The notes under the pieces: model-generated
Told to the model about the DNA's origin: nothing
The model's database searches: none
Seen by the model: the letters and a program-made list of their open reading frames with translations, nothing else
Made by a program: the position numbers and the translations under genes
Source of the DNA: Massilia sp. CF038
GTDB taxonomy: Bacteria; Pseudomonadota; Gammaproteobacteria; Burkholderiales; Burkholderiaceae_D
Assembly: GCF_900129765.1 (NCBI RefSeq)
Contig: NZ_FQWU01000001.1
Location: 992,001-1,056,000, forward strand
DNA length: 64,000 nucleotides
Reading direction: 5' to 3'
Shown here: piece after piece, positions 57,373 through 64,000 of the stretch
Layout of the letters: each line of letters begins with the position of its first letter
Numbering within the stretch: position 1 is the stretch's first letter

Positions 57373-57954
57373 ATGGCCAAGCGCATCCTGCTGATTCAGG
57401 GGCATCCTGATTTATGCCAGGATCATCTGTGTCACACGCTGGCCGATGCCTACGCCAACGGCGCGGCCGCAGCAGGCCACGAACTGCGCCGCACCACCGT
57501 CGCCGAGCTCGATTTCCCTCTGTTGCGCAGCCAGCACGAGTGGGAGAAGGGCGCCTTGCCGCAAGGTTTGCTCACCGCACAGAACGATATCGTCTGGGCA
57601 CAGCACATGGTCATCTTCTTCCCCTTGTGGCTGGGCGACATGCCGGCCTTGTTCAAGGGGTTTCTCGAGCAGGTTGCACGGCCCGGCTTTGCCTTTGCCG
57701 GTGACAAACCGCTGAACAAAAAGCCGCTGGCCGGGCGGTCGGCGCGCGTGGTGGTCACCATGGGCATGCCGGCGCTGCTGTATCGCTTGTATTTTCGTGC
57801 CCACAGCATCAAATCGCTCAAGCGCAATGTCCTGCTGTTTGTCGGCATCAAGCCCGTGCGGCACACCTTGATCGGCATGGTGGGCAACGCCCGGCCTGAC
57901 AAAGTATCGGACTGGGCGCTCAAACTGCAGGACCTGGGGCGGCGCTGCGGCTAA
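57373..57954 (+). CDS. Flavodoxin-fold NAD(P)H:quinone oxidoreductase-like protein
   Basis: 193 residues. RILLIQGHPDLCQDHLCHTLADAY and FFPLWLGDMPALFKGFLEQV are the marks of the NQO1/MdaB family, which binds FMN or FAD and reduces quinones by two electrons. GGGAGA precedes the ATG. It lies 57 bp after the isomerase gene on the same strand and might clear quinones formed by the aromatic pathway, but this is inference from position only. Confidence 0.82.
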   Translation: MAKRILLIQGHPDLCQDHLCHTLADAYANGAAAAGHELRRTTVAELDFPLLRSQHEWEKGALPQGLLTAQNDIVWAQHMVIFFPLWLGDMPALFKGFLEQVARPGFAFAGDKPLNKKPLAGRSARVVVTMGMPALLYRLYFRAHSIKSLKRNVLLFVGIKPVRHTLIGMVGNARPDKVSDWALKLQDLGRRCG

Positions 57955-57986
57955 TTGACCTGGTGATGCGTCGTGCCTGTGCAAGG

Positions 57987-58850
57987 TCATGCGCCAGCCG
58001 GCAGCGTTGCCAGCCACGCCCGTGGCGACATGCCGACCCGCTGCGCAAACACGCGCGACAGGGCAGACGCATTTGCGTAGCCCAGCTGGTCGGCCACCAG
58101 CTTGACCGCGTCGCCACGGCGCAGGCGCGCTTTGGCCAGCGCCAGCCGCCAGTCGGTCAGATAGTCGGCAGCGGTGCTGCCCACCACGTCCTTGAAGCGC
58201 ACCGCAAAAGCACTGCGCGACATGCCCGCTTGCTGCGCCATCGATTCCAGGGTCCATGGCTGGCCCGGTTTTTCGTGCAGCGCGGTCAGCGCGCGCGCCA
58301 GGGCCGGGTCGCCCAGGCCCGCCATCATGCCTTGTGAAATGCCGCATTCCTCCGGATGGTCCAGCATCCAGCGCAGCAGCTGCACCAGCACCACTTCAAA
58401 CAGGCGGTCGGCCAGCAGGCGCTGGCCGCAGCGCGCGCGTTCAGCTTCGCCGAACAGCAGCGTCAGTGCATCTTCCAGACCGTCCACCTGGGCCAGCGGA
58501 ATGACAATCAGTGGCGGCAGCGCCCGCACGATGGGGTGCTCGCCGTCGTCGGCAAAATTGACGGCGGCGCAGACGAAATCGGATCCGCCAACCGGCGCGT
58601 TGTGGAAGGTATGCGTCAGTGGGCGCGGATAAAACAGCAGCGTCGGCTCGCGAATGGCCAGTTTGCGCAGCACCCCGTCGCGCGCATGGTGGGTCACCGC
58701 CATTTCGCCACGCCGCAGCAGGTGCAAAAAACCGCGCCCTGGCACGGCCTCGAATTTGTCCACGCCGCACAGCGGACCGGCATGGAACAAGTGGGTGCGC
58801 ACGCGAAAGCGCTCCAGCAGGGCGGATAAACGGTCGGGCGGCATTGTCAT
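57987..58850 (-). CDS. AraC-family transcriptional regulator
   Basis: 287 residues. The N-terminal cupin domain (AraC_binding-like; HAGPLCGVDKFEAVPGRGFLH) senses a small molecule, and the C-terminal two helix-turn-helices are LESMAQQAGMSRSAFAVRFK and LVADQLGYANASALSRVFAQ. The subgroup is common next to oxidoreductase or carboxymuconolactone-type genes. It is divergent from the gene at 58987, with 136 bp between starts, and probably controls it. Confidence 0.88.
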   Translation of the reverse strand: MTMPPDRLSALLERFRVRTHLFHAGPLCGVDKFEAVPGRGFLHLLRRGEMAVTHHARDGVLRKLAIREPTLLFYPRPLTHTFHNAPVGGSDFVCAAVNFADDGEHPIVRALPPLIVIPLAQVDGLEDALTLLFGEAERARCGQRLLADRLFEVVLVQLLRWMLDHPEECGISQGMMAGLGDPALARALTALHEKPGQPWTLESMAQQAGMSRSAFAVRFKDVVGSTAADYLTDWRLALAKARLRRGDAVKLVADQLGYANASALSRVFAQRVGMSPRAWLATLPAGA

Positions 58851-58986
58851 ATTGGACGATTTGGTATGTTTTAGCGATGTAATGATACCTTTAGTTCAGC
58901 CTTTACGCAGAAAATGGCTCTTGTCGGCACATGCAACCGGCATCAACCACAACGGATCACTGATCCACTGACACGAAAGGCTTTCC

Positions 58987-59532
58987 ATGACCCGCATTCC
59001 TTTGATCGATCCCGCCACCACCAGCGGCACCCGCGCAGCGATTCTGGCGCAGATCCAGGCTGGCTTCGGCGCCACCCCGAATATGTTCAAGGCCGTCGCC
59101 AATTCGCCCGCCGCGCTGGGCGCCATGTGGGGCGCGTTCGGCGCACTGGGCAAAGGCACCCTGGGCGCCCAATTGGGCGAGCAGATCGCCGTCGCTGTCG
59201 CGCAGCAGAACCAGTGCACCTACTGCCTGGCCGCGCATACGGCGCTGGGCAAGGGGGCCGGACTCACGGCGCAGCAGCTGACGGCGGCGCAGGCGGGCCA
59301 GTCCAGCGATCCGCGCGTGGCTGCGGCACTCGACTTTGCGCGCAAGCTGGTGGAACGCCGCGGGCAGGTGAGCGAGGCCGACGTGGCCAGCTTGCGCGCG
59401 GCAGGCTATGGCGACGAGCAAATCGTCGAGATCCTGGCCCATGTCGCGCTCAATATCTTCACCAATTATGTGAACGTGGCATTCGACGTGCCGCTGGACT
59501 TTGCGGCAGTGCCCTTGCTGCAGACGGCCTGA
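58987..59532 (+). CDS. Carboxymuconolactone decarboxylase family (AhpD-like) protein
   Basis: 181 residues, all helical. The redox pair is CTYCLAAHTALGKGAG (CxxC, about residue 78) with the nearby His, as in AhpD peroxidase-linked disulfide reductases. FGATPNMFKAVANSPAAL is the usual N-terminus of the family. It is more likely involved in peroxide or electrophile stress than in true muconolactone decarboxylation. It is divergent from an AraC regulator. Confidence 0.85.
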   Translation: MTRIPLIDPATTSGTRAAILAQIQAGFGATPNMFKAVANSPAALGAMWGAFGALGKGTLGAQLGEQIAVAVAQQNQCTYCLAAHTALGKGAGLTAQQLTAAQAGQSSDPRVAAALDFARKLVERRGQVSEADVASLRAAGYGDEQIVEILAHVALNIFTNYVNVAFDVPLDFAAVPLLQTA

Positions 59533-59712
59533 CACGCCGCGGCCGTGTTGGCTGGCGCCGTCGGCCCAGGCGCTTGTGCCAGAAACCAACGGCCGCGACC
59601 GCTGCGTCGCGTAGAATTCGAGGTTCCCCGGGCGGCCTGCCGGCAATTGCCAGTCGGCAAGCAAGCCGGGCAGCCCGGTTCAGCGCCGGTTTTCCCGACC
59701 TTCACGCCACGC

Positions 59713-61746
59713 ATGCTTAGACCGCCCGACCTTGAATCCTGTCCCCTCAGCGAGCTGGACATGTACCGTTTCCTGCTGGCCCTGGATGACGCCATCCGTG
59801 GCTTGCTCGCGCCCCAGGAAATCACCCAGACGGCAGCAGCCATGCTGGGACGCTTTCTGGGCGTGCAGCGCTGCGCCTATGCCCATGTCGATCAGCAGCA
59901 GGGTACCTTCACAGTCACTGGCGACTACGTCAATGGCGTGCCCAGCATCGTCGGTCAATACCGCAGCGACAATTTTGGCGCGGCGTTTGTGCAGCTGAGC
60001 GAAGCTGGGCTGCCGTACGTGGTCAATGACACCGAGTCCGATGCGCGCGTCGCGGATGTACGCGACGCTTACCGCCAGATTGCTATTCGCGCCGTGATCA
60101 GCGTACCGGTGTTGAAAGAAGGGCGCTTTGTCGCCGGTATGGCCTTGCATCAGAACGCGCCGCGCATGTGGCAGGCGCAGGAAATCAAGCTGCTCGAACT
60201 GGTGGCCAGCCGCTGCTGGGAGTCGATCGAGCGCAGCCGCGTTACCCAGGCCTCGATCGAGAGCGAAGCCAAATTCCGCACGATCACCAATGCCATGCCG
60301 CAGATGGTCTGGTCGACCCTGGCCGATGGCAATCACGACTACTTCAATCAGCAGTGGTACGAGTACACCGGTGTGCCACGCGGTTCGACCGACGGCGCCG
60401 GCTGGAACGGCATTTTTCACCCGGACGACCAGGCCCATGCCCGCGAGCGCTGGGCGCATTCGCTGGCCACCGGCGAAACCTATGAAATCCAGTATCGCCT
60501 GCGCCACCATTCGGGCCAATATCGCTGGGTGCTGGGGCGCGCCTTGCCGGTGCATGACGAGCATGGCGCCATCATCCGCTGGATGGGCACCTGCACCGAC
60601 ATCGATGCGCAAAAGCGTGCCGAAGTGGAACTGCGCGAAATGAACTCGCGCAAGGACGAGTTTCTGGCGATGCTGGCGCACGAGCTGCGCAATCCGCTCG
60701 CGCCCATTGCCTCGGCGGCGTATCTGCTCAAGCTGGGCAAGAGCGACCCGGCCCGCATCGAGCAGGTCAGCGACATCATCACGCGCCAGGTACACCACAT
60801 GACAGCACTGGTGGACGACCTGCTTGATGTGTCGCGCGTGACGCGTGGACAAATCGAACTGGAACAGCACCCCGTTGATCTGAACGCCATGGTCATCAGC
60901 GCCATTGAGCAGGCGCGCCCGCTGATCGACTTGCGCCAGCACCATCTGCATCTGGACGCCGGTCCCGCAGGCCTGACCGTGTGTGGCGACCGCACCCGCC
61001 TGGTGCAGGTGGTCGCCAATTTGCTAAACAATGCAGCCAAGTACACCAGCCAGGGTGGCCAGATCGGCCTGGTGCTCGCAAGCGAAGGCGCACATGCCCG
61101 CATCACCGTGACCGACAATGGTTCCGGCATCGAGCCGGGCTTGCTGCCGCACATTTTCGACCTGTTCACGCAAGGTGCGCGCACGCCCGACCGCGCGCAA
61201 GGCGGCCTGGGACTGGGGCTGACATTGGTAAAAAGTATCGTAACCCTGCATGGCGGGACCGTCACCGCCGACAGTGATGGCGCAGGCAAGGGAAGCCGCC
61301 TGACCATCACGCTGCCTTTGCGCGGCGCCAGCCAGCCCGTCACTGCGCAGGCGGCACCACCCGTGGCGCAGCCCGTGCGCCCGGCCCGGCTCTTGATCGT
61401 GGACGACAACGTCGATGCGGCCGAATCGTTGCGCGCGCTGCTGGTAGCGCAAGGGCATGCGGTGCAGGTGGCCAGCGAGCCGCATCGCGCGCTCGCCCTG
61501 GCGCTGGCCGAGCCGCCCGATATCTACATTCTCGACATCGGCTTGCCCGACATGGACGGTTACGAACTGTCACGCCGTCTGCACGCGCAGCCTGGCAATG
61601 CGGGCGCCATGTTCATCGCGCTGACAGGGTATGGGCAAGGAAACGATCTGGTGCTGTCGAAGAAAGCGGGCTTTGACTACCATTTCATCAAACCACTTGA
61701 TATGCAGGCGTTTCACGCGATTCTTGCGGGAAGGAAAGAGCGCTAA
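59713..61746 (+). CDS. GAF-PAS hybrid histidine kinase
   Basis: About 677 residues with no membrane helix. A GAF domain (IRGLLAPQEITQTAAAMLG, then AIRAVISVPVLKEGRFVAG) covers about residues 25-175. PAS follows (ITNAMPQMVWSTLADGNHDY and its PAC part), then HisKA with EFLAMLAHELRNPLAPIASA, the ATPase domain (LLNNAAKYTSQGG, GGLGLGLTLVKSI) and a receiver (RLLIVDDNVDAAES, YILDIGLPDMDGY, HFIKPLDM). The kinase core closely matches that of the protein at 42106. I start at ATG 59713; 59761 is also possible. Confidence 0.88.
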   Translation: MLRPPDLESCPLSELDMYRFLLALDDAIRGLLAPQEITQTAAAMLGRFLGVQRCAYAHVDQQQGTFTVTGDYVNGVPSIVGQYRSDNFGAAFVQLSEAGLPYVVNDTESDARVADVRDAYRQIAIRAVISVPVLKEGRFVAGMALHQNAPRMWQAQEIKLLELVASRCWESIERSRVTQASIESEAKFRTITNAMPQMVWSTLADGNHDYFNQQWYEYTGVPRGSTDGAGWNGIFHPDDQAHARERWAHSLATGETYEIQYRLRHHSGQYRWVLGRALPVHDEHGAIIRWMGTCTDIDAQKRAEVELREMNSRKDEFLAMLAHELRNPLAPIASAAYLLKLGKSDPARIEQVSDIITRQVHHMTALVDDLLDVSRVTRGQIELEQHPVDLNAMVISAIEQARPLIDLRQHHLHLDAGPAGLTVCGDRTRLVQVVANLLNNAAKYTSQGGQIGLVLASEGAHARITVTDNGSGIEPGLLPHIFDLFTQGARTPDRAQGGLGLGLTLVKSIVTLHGGTVTADSDGAGKGSRLTITLPLRGASQPVTAQAAPPVAQPVRPARLLIVDDNVDAAESLRALLVAQGHAVQVASEPHRALALALAEPPDIYILDIGLPDMDGYELSRRLHAQPGNAGAMFIALTGYGQGNDLVLSKKAGFDYHFIKPLDMQAFHAILAGRKER

Positions 61747-61828
61747 TGCGCCAGTTGATCCCCCCGCGGGCAGATCAACGCGGCGCAAGATAGACGGACG
61801 CTGGCAGCAACGCCGCGCCCGCGCTGCA

Positions 61829-62272
61829 TCAGTGCGCCGTCGAACGGTCCGGTTCGGACGGCGACGAGATTTCTTCCAGCGCCTGCTCGATGCCTTTGGA
61901 CTGTTTGGTGGCCATGTCGCCCAGCGACACGATGCCAACCAGGCTGTGCGACTGCTGGTCCACTACCGGCACGCGGCGAATCTGCACATTGCCCATCTGG
62001 CCCAGCACTTCGTCCACCGACTGGGTCGAATAGCAGGTGCGCACATCGGTGCTCATGACGTCGGCCACGCGCGTGGTTTCCGGCGACTGGCCAGCTGCTG
62101 TGGAGCGCACCGTGATGTCGCGGTCGGTGACCATGCCAACCAGCTTGTCGCCGTCGCAGACGGGAATCGAGCCGACATTGAATTCGTCCATCAGCTGCGC
62201 GGCGCGGCGTACGGTATCGGTTGGGGCAATGCGCTGCACGTCGCGGGTCATTACGTCTTGAATTGTTTGCAT
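61829..62272 (-). CDS. CBS-domain protein
   Basis: 147 residues made of two CBS domains (VMTRDVQRIAPTDTVRRAAQ, then DVMSTDVRTCYSTQSVDEVL). CBS pairs bind adenosine nucleotides and regulate partner proteins or act alone as energy sensors. The glycine and Thr/Asp nucleotide contact residues are present (GMVTDRDITVR, GIVSLGDMA). GGAGA lies before the ATG. It stands alone, convergent to the kinase gene and divergent from the glycosylase-family gene. Confidence 0.85.
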   Translation of the reverse strand: MQTIQDVMTRDVQRIAPTDTVRRAAQLMDEFNVGSIPVCDGDKLVGMVTDRDITVRSTAAGQSPETTRVADVMSTDVRTCYSTQSVDEVLGQMGNVQIRRVPVVDQQSHSLVGIVSLGDMATKQSKGIEQALEEISSPSEPDRSTAH

Positions 62273-62394
62273 CAGAATCTCCAGGTTGGTGTGGTACGGG
62301 TTTTGTCAATAATGCACGTTTTTGCAAAAAGCCGACGCCCCGTTGAACCGACCCCGCCTGCGCTACAATCGCGCCTTTGCCTCGTCCAACACGC

Positions 62395-63165
62395 ATGAAC
62401 CCCACCATTCCGCCCATTCTGATTGATGCCTTGTCGCGCGCCCACCCCAGCTGGCAGCCCCACTTGCGCGCTGGCCTGGAGGCGGTTGCGCACGCCAATC
62501 CCGCCTATCTGCCGGCGCTGGCGCTGGACGACTATTTGCCCACGGATCAACGCCTGTTTGCCGCCTTTGCCTTGCCGCTGTCGGCAGTGCGCTACGTGCT
62601 GGTGGGAGAGGGACCATATCCGCGTGCTGAAAGCGCCACTGGCGTCTGTTTCATGGATGGGGCGGTGGGCAGCCTGTGGTGCGAGAGCGGTCTGTCCAAG
62701 CCGGTGAACAAGGCCACCTCGCTGCGCAATTTCATGAAGATGCTGCTGGTGGCCGAGGGCAGGCTGGCTGCTGGCGATACGGGTGGCGCGGCCATGGCGC
62801 CGGTGGCCGCGCGCGCCGCCGCCGATGGCAGCATCCAGACCCTGGCCGAGCTGCAGGACAACCTGACCGGGCAGGGCTTCCTTCTGCTCAACGCCTCGCT
62901 GGTGTTTCGCAAGACGGTGGCGCCGGTGGTCGATGCGCGGGCCTGGCTCCCGTTTCTGCAGACAATACTCGCCGCGCTGCTGGGCAATGCCACGGCGCCG
63001 ACATTAGTGCTTTGGGGGAAAATTGCAGAGCAAATCAGGAAGTTGCCGGATGTCGAACAGTTTCCGCAACTGGTGTCGGAACACCCATACAACCTGAGCT
63101 TTATTGAGCACGCCGGGATGCAGGATTTCTTCCGGCCGATGAAGTTGCTTATCGCCAAGAAGTGA
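62395..63165 (+). CDS. Uracil-DNA glycosylase family protein with altered active-site motif
   Basis: 256 residues with the UDG fold. The water-activating motif GQDPYH is changed to GEGPYP (VLVGEGPYPRAES), so the catalytic Asp is missing and the His is Pro, while the second motif HPSPLS is HPYNLSF. LLLNASLVFRK is the central strand and ATAPTLVLWGKIA the last. I start at the ATG at 62395. Such members may act on other bases, bind DNA or have lost catalysis. It is divergent from the CBS gene. Confidence 0.75.
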   Translation: MNPTIPPILIDALSRAHPSWQPHLRAGLEAVAHANPAYLPALALDDYLPTDQRLFAAFALPLSAVRYVLVGEGPYPRAESATGVCFMDGAVGSLWCESGLSKPVNKATSLRNFMKMLLVAEGRLAAGDTGGAAMAPVAARAAADGSIQTLAELQDNLTGQGFLLLNASLVFRKTVAPVVDARAWLPFLQTILAALLGNATAPTLVLWGKIAEQIRKLPDVEQFPQLVSEHPYNLSFIEHAGMQDFFRPMKLLIAKK

Positions 63166-63187
63166 CCCGGTCAAAACGGGCCCTCCC

Positions 63188-63236
63188 AAGACAAAGCCCC
63201 ACGATTTTGTTATACTTGACTAAATCGTTCAACTAA
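63188..63236 (+). promoter_or_regulatory. iscR promoter with IscR binding site
   Basis: Promoter AAGACA (63188-63193), 17 bases, TATACT (63211-63216). A 25-base site starting at 63212 (ATACTTGACTAAATCG...) matches the type 1 IscR consensus, as I remember it, at about 22 of 25 positions, with YYGACT and TCRRSTA halves intact. It covers the -10 and the start site, so cluster-loaded IscR should repress its own operon. Confidence 0.82.
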
Positions 63237-63297
63237 TCGGCCTTTTCCAGGCGCGCATTGGCTTGAGCAAGGGCAATATTTTAACAGATTCGGGGTC

Positions 63298-63780
63298 GTG
63301 ATGCGTCTGACAACCAAAGGCCGTTTTGCCGTTACAGCAATGATCGATCTTGCCCTGCGCCAGGGCAAGGGCCCGGTCACGCTCGCCGGCATCAGCCAGC
63401 GGCAAGCCATCTCCCTGTCCTATCTGGAGCAACTGTTCGGCAAGCTGCGGCGCCATGAAATCGTCGAATCGATCCGCGGTCCCGGTGGCGGTTACAGCCT
63501 GGCGCGCCGCGCCGACAAGGTCACCGTGGCCGACATCATCATTGCCGTGGACGAGCCGCTCGACGCTACCCAGTGCGGCGGCAAAGAGAACTGCCACGGT
63601 TCGGACGCGGCCACCGGCGCGCGCTGCATGACTCACGAGCTGTGGGCCACGCTGAACGAAAAAATGGTGGACTACCTCGACTCGGTCTCGCTGCAAGACC
63701 TGGTCGACCAGCAGCACCAGAAGAATTCTGAACAAGTCGTCGTCATGCACCGCAATCCGGCTGCAGTGGCACAAAATTGA
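63298..63780 (+). CDS. iscR: Fe-S cluster assembly regulator IscR
   Basis: Rrf2-family repressor that senses Fe-S supply. 160 residues: winged helix ([40 protein letters not shown]) and the cluster-binding Cys92, Cys98 and Cys109 in [20 protein letters not shown]. coli has 92/98/104, so this protein has five more residues between the last two cysteines. The next gene is iscS, as in iscRSUA operons, and the upstream site fits autoregulation. Confidence 0.95.
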   Translation: MMRLTTKGRFAVTAMIDLALRQGKGPVTLAGISQRQAISLSYLEQLFGKLRRHEIVESIRGPGGGYSLARRADKVTVADIIIAVDEPLDATQCGGKENCHGSDAATGARCMTHELWATLNEKMVDYLDSVSLQDLVDQQHQKNSEQVVVMHRNPAAVAQN

Positions 63781-63799
63781 AGCATATTGGAGTGAACTG

Positions 63800-64000
63800 A
63801 TGAACGCGCCTTTGGACAAAAACCTCGAGCAGACTTTCGTGACTGCGCCGCATTTCCCGATCTACATGGACTATTCGGCCACCACGCCGATCGATCCGCG
63901 CGTGGCCGACAAAATGATTCCCTACCTGCGCGAGCAGTTTGGCAATCCCGCATCGCGCAGCCACATGTACGGCTGGACTGCGGAAGCGGCCGTCGAAGAA
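63800..64000 (+). CDS. iscS: Cysteine desulfurase IscS, N-terminal part (right edge)
   Basis: Only the first 67 codons are present. [21 protein letters not shown] and [13 protein letters not shown] are the normal IscS N-terminus; the enzyme takes sulfur from cysteine through PLP and hands it to IscU. The PLP lysine and the active cysteine lie beyond the window. GGAG precedes the ATG at 63800, 19 bp after iscR, so it is in the iscR operon. Confidence 0.95.
   Translation, partial: MNAPLDKNLEQTFVTAPHFPIYMDYSATTPIDPRVADKMIPYLREQFGNPASRSHMYGWTAEAAVEE

Overview
This 64 kb window is a high-GC chromosomal segment from a betaproteobacterium, most likely Oxalobacteraceae (Massilia/Telluria/Duganella/Janthinobacterium type). 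The assignment rests on gene order and protein character: surE-pcm-nlpD-rpoS followed by rlmD, ndk-rlmN-pilW-rodZ-ispG-hisS-yfgM-bamB-der-hfq-hflX-hflK-hflC-hisZ-purA, uvrB divergent from an aromatic aminotransferase, and iscR-iscS at the right edge. I could not run a database search, so the genus is inference. I see no insertion sequence, prophage, plasmid or CRISPR locus.

Layout. (1) 1-8.9 kb: stationary-phase and envelope genes (surE end, pcm, nlpD, rpoS), an uncharacterised gene, rlmD, then a rightward run of TonB-C protein, small basic protein, M28 peptidase, zinc-type DUF protein and lipoprotein, closed by a bidirectional terminator shared with a leftward Bax-inhibitor-1 membrane protein. 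(2) 9-25.8 kb: the core housekeeping cluster from ndk to a phosphoribosyltransferase. It covers rRNA/tRNA methylation, pilus and cell-shape proteins, isoprenoid synthesis, histidyl-tRNA synthetase, outer-membrane assembly, ribosome GTPases, the RNA chaperone Hfq and the HflKC FtsH regulators. (3) 13.9-29.9 kb also carries six dispersed copies of a REP-like palindromic repeat, all between genes. (4) 25.9-31.8 kb: lipoprotein, MarC, CsgG-family protein, HAF-repeat surface protein, glutathione transferase and TPR protein. (5) 31.4-37.4 kb: uvrB region, aminotransferase, and two identical tRNA-Asn genes, each with its own promoter and terminator, flanking one outer-membrane protein gene; then an MpaB-type oxygenase with a tiny hydrophilic protein.

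(6) 37.6-48.7 kb is the most interesting accessory block. It holds a REC-kinase-REC hybrid, a bacteriophytochrome kinase with its single-domain response regulator, a divergent multi-PAS hybrid kinase, a diguanylate cyclase with a periplasmic binding-protein-like sensor, and an iron-sulfur photolyase whose GTG start overlaps the cyclase stop. This suggests a light-sensing, c-di-GMP and photorepair module. (7) 48.7-53.4 kb: two secreted hydrolases, a DTW-domain tRNA-modifying enzyme and a radical SAM protein whose promoter carries a near-perfect LexA (SOS) box. (8) 53.5-57.9 kb: a ChaC-like enzyme, then a LysR regulator divergent from a small catabolic operon (VOC, fumarylacetoacetase-like hydrolase, maleylacetoacetate-isomerase-like) and a flavodoxin-fold oxidoreductase. 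(9) 58-64 kb: AraC regulator divergent from a carboxymuconolactone-decarboxylase-family protein, a GAF-PAS hybrid kinase, a CBS-domain protein, an atypical uracil-DNA-glycosylase-family protein, and iscR with a clear IscR box before iscS, which runs off the end.

Most genes are ordinary and well recognised. The candidates for something less described are the kinase/cyclase/photolyase block, the LexA-controlled radical SAM gene, the VOC-led degradative operon lacking a ring-cleaving dioxygenase, and the repeat family.
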